From contig WOZY01000094.1 in NCBI GenBank assembly GCA_011620045.1, positions 1-7,101 on the forward strand: a DNA stretch of 7,101 nucleotides, written 5' to 3'. Below, piece by piece: positions 1 through 6,565 of the stretch; positions within the stretch are counted from its first letter, which is position 1, and each line of letters begins with the position of its first letter. The notes under the pieces were generated by a model. The model was not told the DNA's origin and made no database searches. It worked only from the letters and a program-made list of their open reading frames with translations. Position numbers and translations under genes: made by a program. This DNA is from Mesotoga sp. (lineage in GTDB: Bacteria; Thermotogota; Thermotogae; Petrotogales; Kosmotogaceae).

Positions 1-1
1 G

Positions 2-592
2 TGGCTTGTGAATTACTGGAGGGATGTGAAGTGGATAGAAAATCTTGAAGAGCTTCTGGAGTATAACCAAACACCTCCAGTACAGACAGTTATCGCTTCG
101 GGCAGAGAGGATGAATTGGTCAGAAAGGGGTTTGTCTTTGACAGAAGTCAATACTCGGATCTTATTAATGTCTTTCAAAGAGGCGATTCTATGGACAAGC
201 TCGAAAACGTTGATGAGGTTGAGTATATCCTTTCGGGAGTAGGTGTCCCAGTAGCAAAGCATAGTGGCAGCCTTACGGGAAGAATAAACTCTATGCCTTG
301 GCTTTTCCATTCTCTGGGCCTCAATGCCTTTACAGCGGCTTTTCAGAAGGCGAAGGAGTTGCTGAGAAGCTTTTCGAAAGAGCACGATGATTTCATCTAC
401 TATAGCCAAGCAATGACCGAGGAGGAGAACAACAAGGCCCTTGAATCCCTGAGTGATTTCCAGCCTGTCGAAATGGAAGAGTTCTTCACAAGACGGAGAA
501 TTACTGCCAAATTCGATGGTAGCGGTTACTGGCTGCAACCATGGAAAGCGCCACTTGTTGGTTATGTGGCCAGGCTTAGGAGGGCAAGATGA
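2..592 (+). CDS. RsmB/Sun-like protein, C-terminal part, with degenerate methyltransferase core (5' end outside window)
   Basis: Open from the first bases, so the start lies upstream; GTG at 8 is an internal codon in my reading, because the codons before it complete WLVNYW, which fits the '[P]xWLVxxW' segment after the NusB-like domain of RsmB (16S rRNA m5C967 methyltransferase). Further resemblance: LLEYNQTPP (cf. LLxANNxPPP), FQRGD near nt 173-187 (cf. the FxxG before VQDxAS), HSGSLTGR near nt 254-277 (cf. PCSGxGxxRR), YYSQAMTEEEN at nt 398-430 (cf. YSTCSxxPEEN), and a C-terminal GYxARLRR resembling the family's DGFFxAxLxK ending. However, the SAM-binding segment (LDxCAAPGGKT and what follows) is absent: only about 20 residues separate FQRGD from the VP of motif IV, where RsmB has about 85. 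Both catalytic cysteine positions are replaced, and there is no cysteine in the visible 197 residues. Its place just before rlmN is where rsmB sits in many bacteria. Catalysis is therefore unlikely; an RNA- or ribosome-binding role is only inference. The stop overlaps the rlmN start (ATGA). Confidence 0.6.
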   Translation, partial: WLVNYWRDVKWIENLEELLEYNQTPPVQTVIASGREDELVRKGFVFDRSQYSDLINVFQRGDSMDKLENVDEVEYILSGVGVPVAKHSGSLTGRINSMPWLFHSLGLNAFTAAFQKAKELLRSFSKEHDDFIYYSQAMTEEENNKALESLSDFQPVEMEEFFTRRRITAKFDGSGYWLQPWKAPLVGYVARLRRAR

Positions 593-1608
593 AAGACATT
601 CTTTCCCTTAGTCTTGACGAGATGAGAGATCTTATGCTTTCTATAGAAGAAGCCGCTTATAGAGCTGACCAGATCTTCAACTGGGTCTACAAGAGAAGAG
701 CTCTAGGCTTTTCAGAAATGACGAATCTTCCGAAGGCTCTTCGAGAAGAACTGTCAGGATTACTGTACTTCCCAGCAATGGAGGTGGTTGAAAAGCAGGT
801 TTCGAAAGACGATACAGAAAAGTTCTTGTGGAAACTCGAAGACGGGAATCAAATTGAGTCGGTTGTCTTGAGGCATCCTGGACATGTTACTTTCTGCATC
901 TCTTCTCAAGTAGGTTGTGCTCTGAACTGCTCCTTCTGCGCAACGGGAGCGGGAGGCTTTTTTAGGAACCTCTCGACCGGTGAAATTGTCTCTCAAGTAA
1001 TCCACATGGAAAGAGCTATTGATGGACCCGTCGACAACATTGTCTTCATGGGAATGGGTGAGCCCTTTCTCAATGAGAACAGTGTATATAAGGCAATCGA
1101 TATCATTCACGATCCCAGAGGTAGAAACCTTGGCTTTAGGCATTTCACAATATCCACTGCAGGAATACCAGAAGGGATAAAGAGACTTGCGAATTCAGGG
1201 ATGGATATCCGGCTTTCGGTTTCACTTCACAGTGCCAATGATGAGTTAAGAAGCTCATTGATGCCAGTAAATAGGATGCATTCATTAGATTTGCTGAGAG
1301 AAGCACTTGTGTATTATCAACAGAAGACTGGAAACAGAATTACCTTTGAATATGCCTTGATAAGCGGAGTGAATGACACAGCCGGAGATGTTGCACAGCT
1401 TATCAAATACCTTCGAGGAATCAAGTCATTTATAAATATTATACCTGTGAACCCTGTCAATCCGGACTTCGAAAGACCTTCAGATCAGAAAGTTGTAGAT
1501 TTCGAGGAAAGATTGAAGGCTGTCGGATTTGAGAGCGCAGTGAGACATGAGAAAGGCACAGACATTGATGCCGCTTGTGGCCAGTTAAGGCAGAGAAGAA
1601 GGGGGTAA
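589..1608 (+). CDS. rlmN: 23S rRNA (adenine2503-C2)/tRNA (adenine37-C2) methyltransferase RlmN
   Basis: Dual-specificity radical SAM enzyme that methylates C2 of A2503 in 23S rRNA and, in some bacteria, A37 of tRNAs, using a methyl-cysteine intermediate. The 339 residues are a normal family length. The radical SAM cluster motif CxxxCxxC is C110, C114 and C117 (GCALNCSFCATG). The methyl-carrying/resolving pair fits C330 (DAACGQL) and C103 (TFCISSQVGC); GMGEP at 155-159 binds SAM. The N-terminal helical RNA-recognition domain (about 1-90) contains the typical YRADQIFNWVYKR segment. The Cfr-type resistance paralogue is less likely, because the sequence follows RlmN throughout. ATG start with AGGAGGG at 578-584, four bases upstream; it overlaps the preceding stop by 4 bases, so translation is probably coupled. 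Three bases separate its stop from the rsgA start. Confidence 0.96.
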   Translation: MKDILSLSLDEMRDLMLSIEEAAYRADQIFNWVYKRRALGFSEMTNLPKALREELSGLLYFPAMEVVEKQVSKDDTEKFLWKLEDGNQIESVVLRHPGHVTFCISSQVGCALNCSFCATGAGGFFRNLSTGEIVSQVIHMERAIDGPVDNIVFMGMGEPFLNENSVYKAIDIIHDPRGRNLGFRHFTISTAGIPEGIKRLANSGMDIRLSVSLHSANDELRSSLMPVNRMHSLDLLREALVYYQQKTGNRITFEYALISGVNDTAGDVAQLIKYLRGIKSFINIIPVNPVNPDFERPSDQKVVDFEERLKAVGFESAVRHEKGTDIDAACGQLRQRRRG

Positions 1609-1611
1609 GGC

Positions 1612-2550
1612 TTGGAAAGACGAAAAGGAGTAGTGGTTAGATTCGGAAGCAGGAATATGGAAGTGGTGGACAACGAGACGGGTGGGAGGCTTGTATGTAC
1701 GATGCCAGGTCGGTTTAGGATGCAAGGGATTAGGCCAATTGTCGGTGACCGAGTTGAATACTCTTTAAGTGGTAACGGCCAGGGTCGAATAGAAAGTATT
1801 CTCCCCAGAGAGACGGAGCTTTCGCGTCCACGAATCTCGAATATCGAGCAGATATTGCTAGTGCTTTCATTGAAGGAACCGGCAGTTCAAAATTTAATTA
1901 CAGACCGCTTCTTGGTTCTTGCCGCGTACGTTAAACTGCCTGTTATTATAGTAGTCAACAAAATTGATTTAATTAACAATTCGGAATTCAAAGGACTTTC
2001 AGAAATCTATAGTGAATACTACGAAATCTGTCCAGTCTCTTCTAAGAAAAGAATCAACCTTGATCGTCTTCAAGAAGTGTTGAAAGGTAAGATAAGCGTT
2101 ATGGCCGGCATGTCAGGAGTGGGAAAGAGCAGCCTCCTCAATTCTCTTAACCCGGGACTTAAGCTCAGAGTCTCAGAGATTTCAAGGGGTTCGGAGAGGG
2201 GTAGACATACCACCTCTTATGTTGAACTCCTGCAATTCGAGTTTGGAGGATTCATAGCAGACACTCCTGGTTTTGCAAATCTTGAATTGCCCGAGATTGT
2301 TCCAGAAAGCCTGGGCGAGTGTTTTCCGGAAATTGCTCAGGAACGGGGAATGTGTGCGTTTTCAGACTGCGCCCATGTGGATGAGCCTGGATGCTACGTC
2401 AAGGAGCTTGTAGAAGCAGGTTCTATTCACAGTAGTCGCTACGAGAGTTATTTGATTATGTATAATGAATTGAAGGAAAGAGAACTAGAGAAGGGAGGAC
2501 GAAAATATGGCCAGAATCTCTCCCTCGATTCTCGCCGCAGATCTTACTGA
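1612..2550 (+). CDS. rsgA: Ribosome small-subunit-dependent GTPase RsgA (YloQ/EngC)
   Basis: Circularly permuted GTPase that checks late 30S subunit maturation and releases RbfA-type factors. It has an N-terminal OB fold (about 1-65). The G motifs come in permuted order: NKID (116-119, G4) precedes GMSGVGKS (166-173, P-loop G1), then RGRHTT (196-201, G2) and DTPGF (217-221, G3). A C-terminal zinc site has C248, C253, H255 and C261 in the C-x4-C-x-H-x5-C pattern. The 312 residues match the family. The start is TTG, three bases after the rlmN stop, with GGGGG at 1601-1605 as ribosome binding site; the protein then begins with the basic MERRKGVVVR typical of the OB fold. The 3' end runs 44 bases into rpe in a different frame. 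Confidence 0.96.
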   Translation: MERRKGVVVRFGSRNMEVVDNETGGRLVCTMPGRFRMQGIRPIVGDRVEYSLSGNGQGRIESILPRETELSRPRISNIEQILLVLSLKEPAVQNLITDRFLVLAAYVKLPVIIVVNKIDLINNSEFKGLSEIYSEYYEICPVSSKKRINLDRLQEVLKGKISVMAGMSGVGKSSLLNSLNPGLKLRVSEISRGSERGRHTTSYVELLQFEFGGFIADTPGFANLELPEIVPESLGECFPEIAQERGMCAFSDCAHVDEPGCYVKELVEAGSIHSSRYESYLIMYNELKERELEKGGRKYGQNLSLDSRRRSY

Positions 2551-3154
2551 ACTTGCCAGTGAAGTCAGAAGAGTCCGCGATGCTGATTACTTGCACATAG
2601 ATGTGATGGATGGAATGTTTGTTCCAAATATAACTTTTGGGGTGCCTATCATGGAAGCCCTGGGAAGACTACATCATCCTCCACTTGACGTTCACTTGAT
2701 GATAGAGGATCCTTCTAGATACGTGCGGGAGTATGCCGCTTTAGGTGCAAAGAATCTGCACGTTCATGTTGAAGGTAACTATCATCTTCACAGACTTCTT
2801 GGACAGATAAGAGAAAGCGATTCAAAAGCATTTGTCGTTCTGAATCCATCTACGCCTGTATCCTTTCTTGATGAGGTTCTTTCGTTTACTGATGGTGTGC
2901 TGGTTATGACCGTAAATCCTGGGTACACGGGCCAAGAATTCATACCTGAAGCTGCAAAAAAGATTGATATTCTAAATCGTATTCGAAATGAAAGGGATTT
3001 AAAGTTTGAAATTGCCGTGGATGGAGGAGTGAGCCTAGACAATGCTCAAGACCTTGTAAATAGAGGCGCAGACATCCTTATAATGGGTGCTGCAGTGTTC
3101 AGAGCAGAAAACCCGTCTATGGTTGTAAAAAAGATCAGGGAGCTTAGAAGGTGA
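2507..3154 (+). CDS. rpe: Ribulose-phosphate 3-epimerase
   Basis: Interconverts D-ribulose 5-phosphate and D-xylulose 5-phosphate in the cytosolic pentose phosphate pathway. The 215-residue (beta/alpha)8 protein begins with the hallmark ISPSILAADLTEL. Metal and acid/base residues are visible: H30 and D32 in HIDVMDGMFVPN, H63 in DVHLM and D172 in VDGG; the phosphate-binding loops VNPGYTGQ (136-143) and GAA (194-196) are also present. The ATG start is supported by GGGAGG at 2493-2498, eight bases upstream, and by the N-terminus that the family requires. This start lies 44 bases inside rsgA, out of frame. The stop overlaps the GTG start of the next gene (GTGA). Linkage to rsgA is widely conserved. 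Confidence 0.97.
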   Translation: MARISPSILAADLTELASEVRRVRDADYLHIDVMDGMFVPNITFGVPIMEALGRLHHPPLDVHLMIEDPSRYVREYAALGAKNLHVHVEGNYHLHRLLGQIRESDSKAFVVLNPSTPVSFLDEVLSFTDGVLVMTVNPGYTGQEFIPEAAKKIDILNRIRNERDLKFEIAVDGGVSLDNAQDLVNRGADILIMGAAVFRAENPSMVVKKIRELRR

Positions 3155-3738
3155 AGCTCTACTTAGTGACTTCTAATGAAAACAAACTGAAAGAGGTTCG
3201 TCTCATTCTTCCTGCAGGATTTGATGTTGAATCTGTTGAAACAATCGCTCCAAAGAAGGATATCGTTGAAGATTCAGCAACCTTCTTCGGAAATTCACTG
3301 AAGAAGATCGAAGCTTACAAGGATCTAGGAGTACCACTTCTTGCAGATGATTCAGGACTCGTGATCGATTCTCTTGGAGGGTTTCCTGGAGTGAATTCTA
3401 CGAGATTCATGGAGAACAGTCACTACTTGACAAAGATGCAGATCATTCTTGATAGAATGGTGAACGAAGAAAACAGAGCAGCTCGATTTGTCTGTGCTGC
3501 TCTGTTTTATGATCCTTCAAACGGAGTTTTGGTTGGAGTTGAGGGAAAAGTCGATGGGATTATTGCAAGGAAACAAAGCGGTGAAAACGGTTTTGGCTAC
3601 GATCCGATATTTGTTCCCCAAGGTTATTCTCAAACGTTTGGTGTTCTCGGGGATTCGGTAAAAATGGAGCTTTCACATAGAGCTAAGGCATTCAAGAAGC
3701 TCTTTTCGCTTGTTCACCTTTATACCGGGAAAAAATAA
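3151..3738 (+). CDS. rdgB: XTP/dITP pyrophosphatase (RdgB/HAM1 family, non-canonical purine NTP hydrolase)
   Basis: Hydrolyses deaminated purine nucleotides (XTP, ITP, dITP) to the monophosphate and pyrophosphate, keeping them out of DNA and RNA. The 195 residues show the family motifs: TSNENKLKEV at 7-16 (triphosphate binding), TFxxN at 44-48, ADDSGL at 65-70 with the metal/catalytic aspartates, GxNSTRF (usually SARY/F), ENGFGYDPIF at 145-154, and SHRAKA at 175-180 (base recognition). The GTG start shares four bases with the rpe stop and has AGGGAG at 3137-3142, eight bases upstream. The last 47 bases overlap the 3' end of lgt on the other strand. A perfect 13-bp inverted repeat lies within residues 107-120. 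Last gene of the + operon as seen here. Confidence 0.95.
   Translation: MKLYLVTSNENKLKEVRLILPAGFDVESVETIAPKKDIVEDSATFFGNSLKKIEAYKDLGVPLLADDSGLVIDSLGGFPGVNSTRFMENSHYLTKMQIILDRMVNEENRAARFVCAALFYDPSNGVLVGVEGKVDGIIARKQSGENGFGYDPIFVPQGYSQTFGVLGDSVKMELSHRAKAFKKLFSLVHLYTGKK
3470..3508. repeat. Perfect 13-bp inverted repeat with 13-nt loop inside rdgB; candidate intragenic hairpin/terminator
   Basis: AAAACAGAGCAGC at 3470-3482 is the exact reverse complement of GCTGCTCTGTTTT at 3496-3508; the loop is 3483-3495. Because the arms begin with AAAA and end with TTTT, RNA from either strand would form a stem followed by a U run. On the - strand the run continues as TTTTCTTC, which looks more terminator-like than the + strand TTTTAT. 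The site lies about 184 bases beyond the lgt stop on the - strand, so it could end tig-lgt transcripts; that role is inference. Confidence 0.5.
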
Positions 3739-4579
3739 ACAAGACTATTCCTGCAATAAGTAGGATTACTGAGACCGCTCTGGCTGTTCTTATATTGGTT
3801 TGACCTATGTAAAGGCTATCTAACCTCAGGCCTTCAACGAAAAATCTCACAGTTGAATAGAAGACCATGTAAAGAGCGGTTACTTCTCCATAATTCTTTC
3901 TCTTCCCCAAATACCAGTATAGTACAGCGAAAATGACCACATTTGCCAGGCTTTCGTAGAGAAAGGTTGGATGGAAGTATTCAAATTCGGAGTAACCCGG
4001 CATCCTGTATCTTAAAGGGACGAACATCTTCCACGGAAGATCGGTGGGCGATCCGTATGCCTCATAGTTCATGAAATTCCCCCATCGACCAATGGCCTGA
4101 GCCAGAGGTAATACAGCTGTGAAAATATCCGTTGCCTGTAGAAATTTTAGGTTTGCTTTCTTTCTGAATGTGACGTAGAGAAATGTTACCAGAAGAGCGG
4201 CGAAAAAAGCCCCATGAATTGCCAGTCCTCCGTCCCAGGTCCTGAAAATGCTCCAGAAATCCCCCCTGTACATCTCATAATTGAAGGCGACATAGTAGAT
4301 TCTGGCGCCCAACACCCCGAAGATTATGCCAATGAAGACTGCCTCAATCAAGTAATCTTCCTTTATTCCTTCTTTGAGGCCCTGATGCCTTCCTAGAACA
4401 TAAGCAACAATTATTGCTGTTGCAATCATTACTCCATACCATCTGATAGAAAAGGGGCCAAGACCTTCGACAATAATGGGATTTAGTATCAGCTCTCCGT
4501 TGAATACTGCTCTCAAAAAGAAAAACAACGCAATAGCAGAGGCTGTAGCCACTGAAATCAGAACGACTCTTTTTTTCAT
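3692..4579 (-). CDS. lgt: Phosphatidylglycerol--prolipoprotein diacylglyceryl transferase Lgt
   Basis: Integral inner-membrane enzyme that transfers diacylglycerol from phosphatidylglycerol to the lipobox cysteine of prolipoproteins, the first step of lipoprotein maturation. With the start chosen here it has 295 residues and about seven or more hydrophobic segments, including one at the extreme N-terminus (about 5-23) ahead of the usual GPFSIRWYG (41-49). Family motifs: GARIYYV (91-97), DGGLAIHGAF with H122 (usually HGG), the signature RWGNFMNYEAYG (165-176), HPTFLYE (203-209), and RFFVEGLR (245-252) with the second conserved arginine. ATG at 4579 is preferred because GAGGGGG sits five bases before it; a TTG ten codons upstream has no suitably spaced ribosome binding site. 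It lies 74 bases after tig on the same strand. Its 3' end overlaps rdgB by 47 bases. Confidence 0.95.
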   Translation of the reverse strand: MKKRVVLISVATASAIALFFFLRAVFNGELILNPIIVEGLGPFSIRWYGVMIATAIIVAYVLGRHQGLKEGIKEDYLIEAVFIGIIFGVLGARIYYVAFNYEMYRGDFWSIFRTWDGGLAIHGAFFAALLVTFLYVTFRKKANLKFLQATDIFTAVLPLAQAIGRWGNFMNYEAYGSPTDLPWKMFVPLRYRMPGYSEFEYFHPTFLYESLANVVIFAVLYWYLGKRKNYGEVTALYMVFYSTVRFFVEGLRLDSLYIGQTNIRTARAVSVILLIAGIVLFIFSRYKGEQAKRAS

Positions 4580-4653
4580 ATCAACCCCCTCTTTTTGACT
4601 TGCCAACAACGTTATGTGAAGAATAAACCTCCAATCACAAAAGAGCTGATTAC

Positions 4654-5958
4654 CTATTCCGGAGAAAAGTCCTCCACGGGACCACTTTCGCTGTCTTTCT
4701 CTTCCTTCTCAAGCGATGGTTCCATTTCGCTAATTGCAGCGCGCTCAATTACTGTGTCCAGAACTTTGTTCCTAATGATTGTTGAGACAATGTCTTCCTT
4801 GATGTCTTCACGGGAATTAACCATCTCTCTTGCCCTATCGGCAGAGATGCCCCAATATGGTGCCATTTCCTCCGCGTAAGCCTCGATTTCTTCTTGTTCA
4901 GCTTTGAAGCCTTTCTCCGAAGCAATTTCGTCGATGAATCTTGACCTCTTTATCTCGTCGAAAACCCCTCTTCTAAAGTCTTCCAAAAGCTTCTCTTCGC
5001 TTCCTGCCTGTTTCAAGTAGTTATCGTAGCTCTTTTCTTTCTTCGAGTTCTCTATTGTCCTCTGAACGAAATAATCGAGCGTCGAGTCGGAGATTTCGAT
5101 TTCAACAAGATCATTGATCTTGTCCATAGCTTGTTGCCTCAAAAAGTCCTTCTGCCAATTCAAGAAGGATTCCATTCCCTCCTTTTCGACAATCCGCTTG
5201 AGCTCTTCGAGAGAATTAGCCTCTGCATTTACCGTCTTTGCGAATTCATCGTCAAGATCTAGTGGGCTTTTGCTGAGAACTTCTAATATTTTCACCGAAT
5301 AGAAGTATTCATTATCTGAGTCTTCGAACGTTCTGTGAAATTCAACTATGTCCCCCTTTGTTTTTCCAATTACATTCTTGACAATCGGTCTGTCGTCTTC
5401 AGGAGTAACGCTAAGCTCCTGAACTTTGTTTTCAGCTATTTTCTTGCCATCCTTAATTATCGTGTATTCTATCTTGACTATGTCACCATTTTCAACCGGC
5501 CCCTCTTTAGGCTCCACAATAGCGTGTTCGTTTCTTAGTTCTTCGAGTCTATTGTTCACATAATTGAGTATCACTTCATCCTTCTTGGGGATTTTAAGTT
5601 CAAGGTTTTCATAGTCAGAAATCTTGACTTCGGGATCTCTGTGAAGCTTCACTTCAATTCTTGCACCTTCTCCCTCCATCTTCTGTTCGGTTATGACTGC
5701 AGGGATTAGGATTTTCTCCTCTTTTAGCTCTTCCTCGATTTTGTCTGAGAGGGCCTCAAGAACCATCTCTTCAAAGCTTTCCGCAAGGTAGTTTCTTACT
5801 ATGTTCAGCGGTACCTTTCCCTTCCTGAAACCCGGTATTGTGTACTGCTGATTCACATATCTTGCAACGTCCATTTCTGCCTTCCTAACCTCTTCCGAAC
5901 CAAAGGAGAAGAGAAACGTTTCAACGTTCTCTTCTTTCTTCACGAAGTTTTTCTCCAC
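4654..5958 (-). CDS. tig: Trigger factor (ribosome-associated chaperone)
   Basis: Binds ribosomal protein L23 at the exit tunnel and shelters nascent chains. The 434 residues are close to the usual length. The N-terminal ribosome-binding domain (about 1-115) carries the signature PGFRKGKVP (G43-K48), and the PELDDEFAK-like segment LDLDDEFAKTVN (234-244) opens the long helical C-terminal chaperone arms (to about 415), followed by an acidic tail. The middle region (about 157-228, VENGDIVKIEY to VKILEVL) fits the PPIase domain by position and by its first and last strands, but lacks the ELGxxxFIPGFE stretch and the later pocket bulge, so prolyl isomerase activity is doubtful. The GTG start is supported by GGAGGT (plus-strand ACCTCC, 5967-5972) eight bases upstream. 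It precedes lgt on the same strand rather than clpP, its common partner. Confidence 0.95.
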   Translation of the reverse strand: MEKNFVKKEENVETFLFSFGSEEVRKAEMDVARYVNQQYTIPGFRKGKVPLNIVRNYLAESFEEMVLEALSDKIEEELKEEKILIPAVITEQKMEGEGARIEVKLHRDPEVKISDYENLELKIPKKDEVILNYVNNRLEELRNEHAIVEPKEGPVENGDIVKIEYTIIKDGKKIAENKVQELSVTPEDDRPIVKNVIGKTKGDIVEFHRTFEDSDNEYFYSVKILEVLSKSPLDLDDEFAKTVNAEANSLEELKRIVEKEGMESFLNWQKDFLRQQAMDKINDLVEIEISDSTLDYFVQRTIENSKKEKSYDNYLKQAGSEEKLLEDFRRGVFDEIKRSRFIDEIASEKGFKAEQEEIEAYAEEMAPYWGISADRAREMVNSREDIKEDIVSTIIRNKVLDTVIERAAISEMEPSLEKEEKDSESGPVEDFSPE

Positions 5959-6060
5959 TAGGAATTACCTCCATTCAGTTACTGGTTTTATTTATGTCGT
6001 CCAATTATATGTATCTGTCGGTTTTTCGCGGTTAAAGAGATGTTATAATTAGCCTTTGTC
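5959..6060 (-). promoter_or_regulatory. Leader of tig; -10-like TATAAT without a clear -35
   Basis: This 102-base gap between the phosphoesterase stop and the tig start is AT-rich. On the - strand it holds a perfect TATAAT (plus 6004-6009) about 45 bases before the GTG, then the GGAGGT ribosome binding site. No good -35 lies 16-18 bases upstream; the nearest, TTAACC, would need a 20-base spacer. I see no convincing terminator hairpin after the phosphoesterase gene, so read-through into tig is possible too. Confidence 0.25.
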
Positions 6061-6534
6061 TCACCCAAGTTCAATCAACTCGTACTTAAGATTATTCGGA
6101 TCAATTATGACAACTGTTGGTCTTCCGGTAAGATAGCCGCAGCTTTCACCAGGATTTACGATCACAGGACTGGAATCCAGTCTAATATCGAGGTTATGTG
6201 TGTGGCCGTATAAAAGAAAAGCACCTCTTATTGTGTCTTTCAGTCCGAAAGGCTCGTGCATCAGAATAACACTATGTCCGTTTACCTCGATTTCCTTTGG
6301 CCCTTTGATTAGGGAGTTTCCAAGCACGCTCTTCAGGCCAAGCAACTCTCCATCATTGTTTCCAATAACCACATGGAGTTCTCCACTAAACCGAATTAGC
6401 TCTCGAGCAGCAAAAGGAGATACGAGATCTCCGCAATGAAAGAGAACATCAACTTCTCTGTCAATTGCGAGACTCACAGCTTCGGCGATTCTTGCCATGT
6501 TGTCATGAGAGTCCGACATTATCAACCATTTCAT
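6061..6534 (-). CDS. Small metallophosphoesterase, YfcE/MJ0936 family
   Basis: Calcineurin-like phosphodiesterase of the small YfcE/MJ0936 type; characterised relatives hydrolyse phosphodiesters with Mn or Ni, and the physiological substrate is usually unknown. The 157 residues equal the family's single-domain length. The dinuclear metal site is complete: D8 and H10 (SDSHDN), D36 (HCGDLV), N59/N60 with D61 (GNNDG), H93 (LMHEPFG), H111 and H113 (YGHTHNLD). NPGESCGYLTG near the C-terminus is the usual late motif. ATG at 6534 is chosen because AGAGGTGA (plus 6540-6547) lies five bases before it and MKWLIMSDSHDN is the expected N-terminus. The reading frame stays open about 100 codons further upstream, but that stretch is antisense to the neighbouring gene and has no family similarity. 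Soluble, probably cytoplasmic. Confidence 0.92.
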   Translation of the reverse strand: MKWLIMSDSHDNMARIAEAVSLAIDREVDVLFHCGDLVSPFAARELIRFSGELHVVIGNNDGELLGLKSVLGNSLIKGPKEIEVNGHSVILMHEPFGLKDTIRGAFLLYGHTHNLDIRLDSSPVIVNPGESCGYLTGRPTVVIIDPNNLKYELIELG

Positions 6535-6565
6535 GTAACTCACCTCTGAGTGATCAATTTTAGTG

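Noticed and set aside
8..10. GTG at 8 as the real start of the first gene
   Set aside because: The two codons before it (TGG CTT) complete an RsmB-like WLVxxW segment, and no ribosome binding site can be seen in the seven bases available; the gene most likely begins upstream of the window.
3774..3880. 8-base inverted repeat ACCGCTCT (3774-3781) / AGAGCGGT (3873-3880) as a terminator for the + operon
   Set aside because: The arms are about 90 bases apart, no T run follows, and 8-base matches at this distance are expected by chance.
4026..4041. Palindrome ATCTTCCACGGAAGAT inside lgt
   Set aside because: 7-base arms are expected somewhere in a window of this size; it lies in conserved coding sequence (PWKMF) with no other sign of function.
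4580..4609. Upstream TTG start of lgt (ten extra residues, MLASQKEGVD)
   Set aside because: The nearest strong ribosome binding site (GGAGG, plus 4628-4632) is 18 bases from that TTG, whereas ATG at 4579 has GAGGGGG five bases before it. An ATT at 4624 is in frame but only three bases from that GGAGG and would be a very rare start.
5908..5932. Inverted repeat around GAAACGTTTC in the first codons of tig
   Set aside because: Short, needs a bulge to extend, and is explained by codons for the N-terminal ETFLFSF segment; no regulatory context.
6044..6049. TATAAT on the + strand
   Set aside because: It would transcribe antisense into the phosphoesterase gene, and no -35 lies at 16-18 bases; AT-rich gaps give such matches easily.
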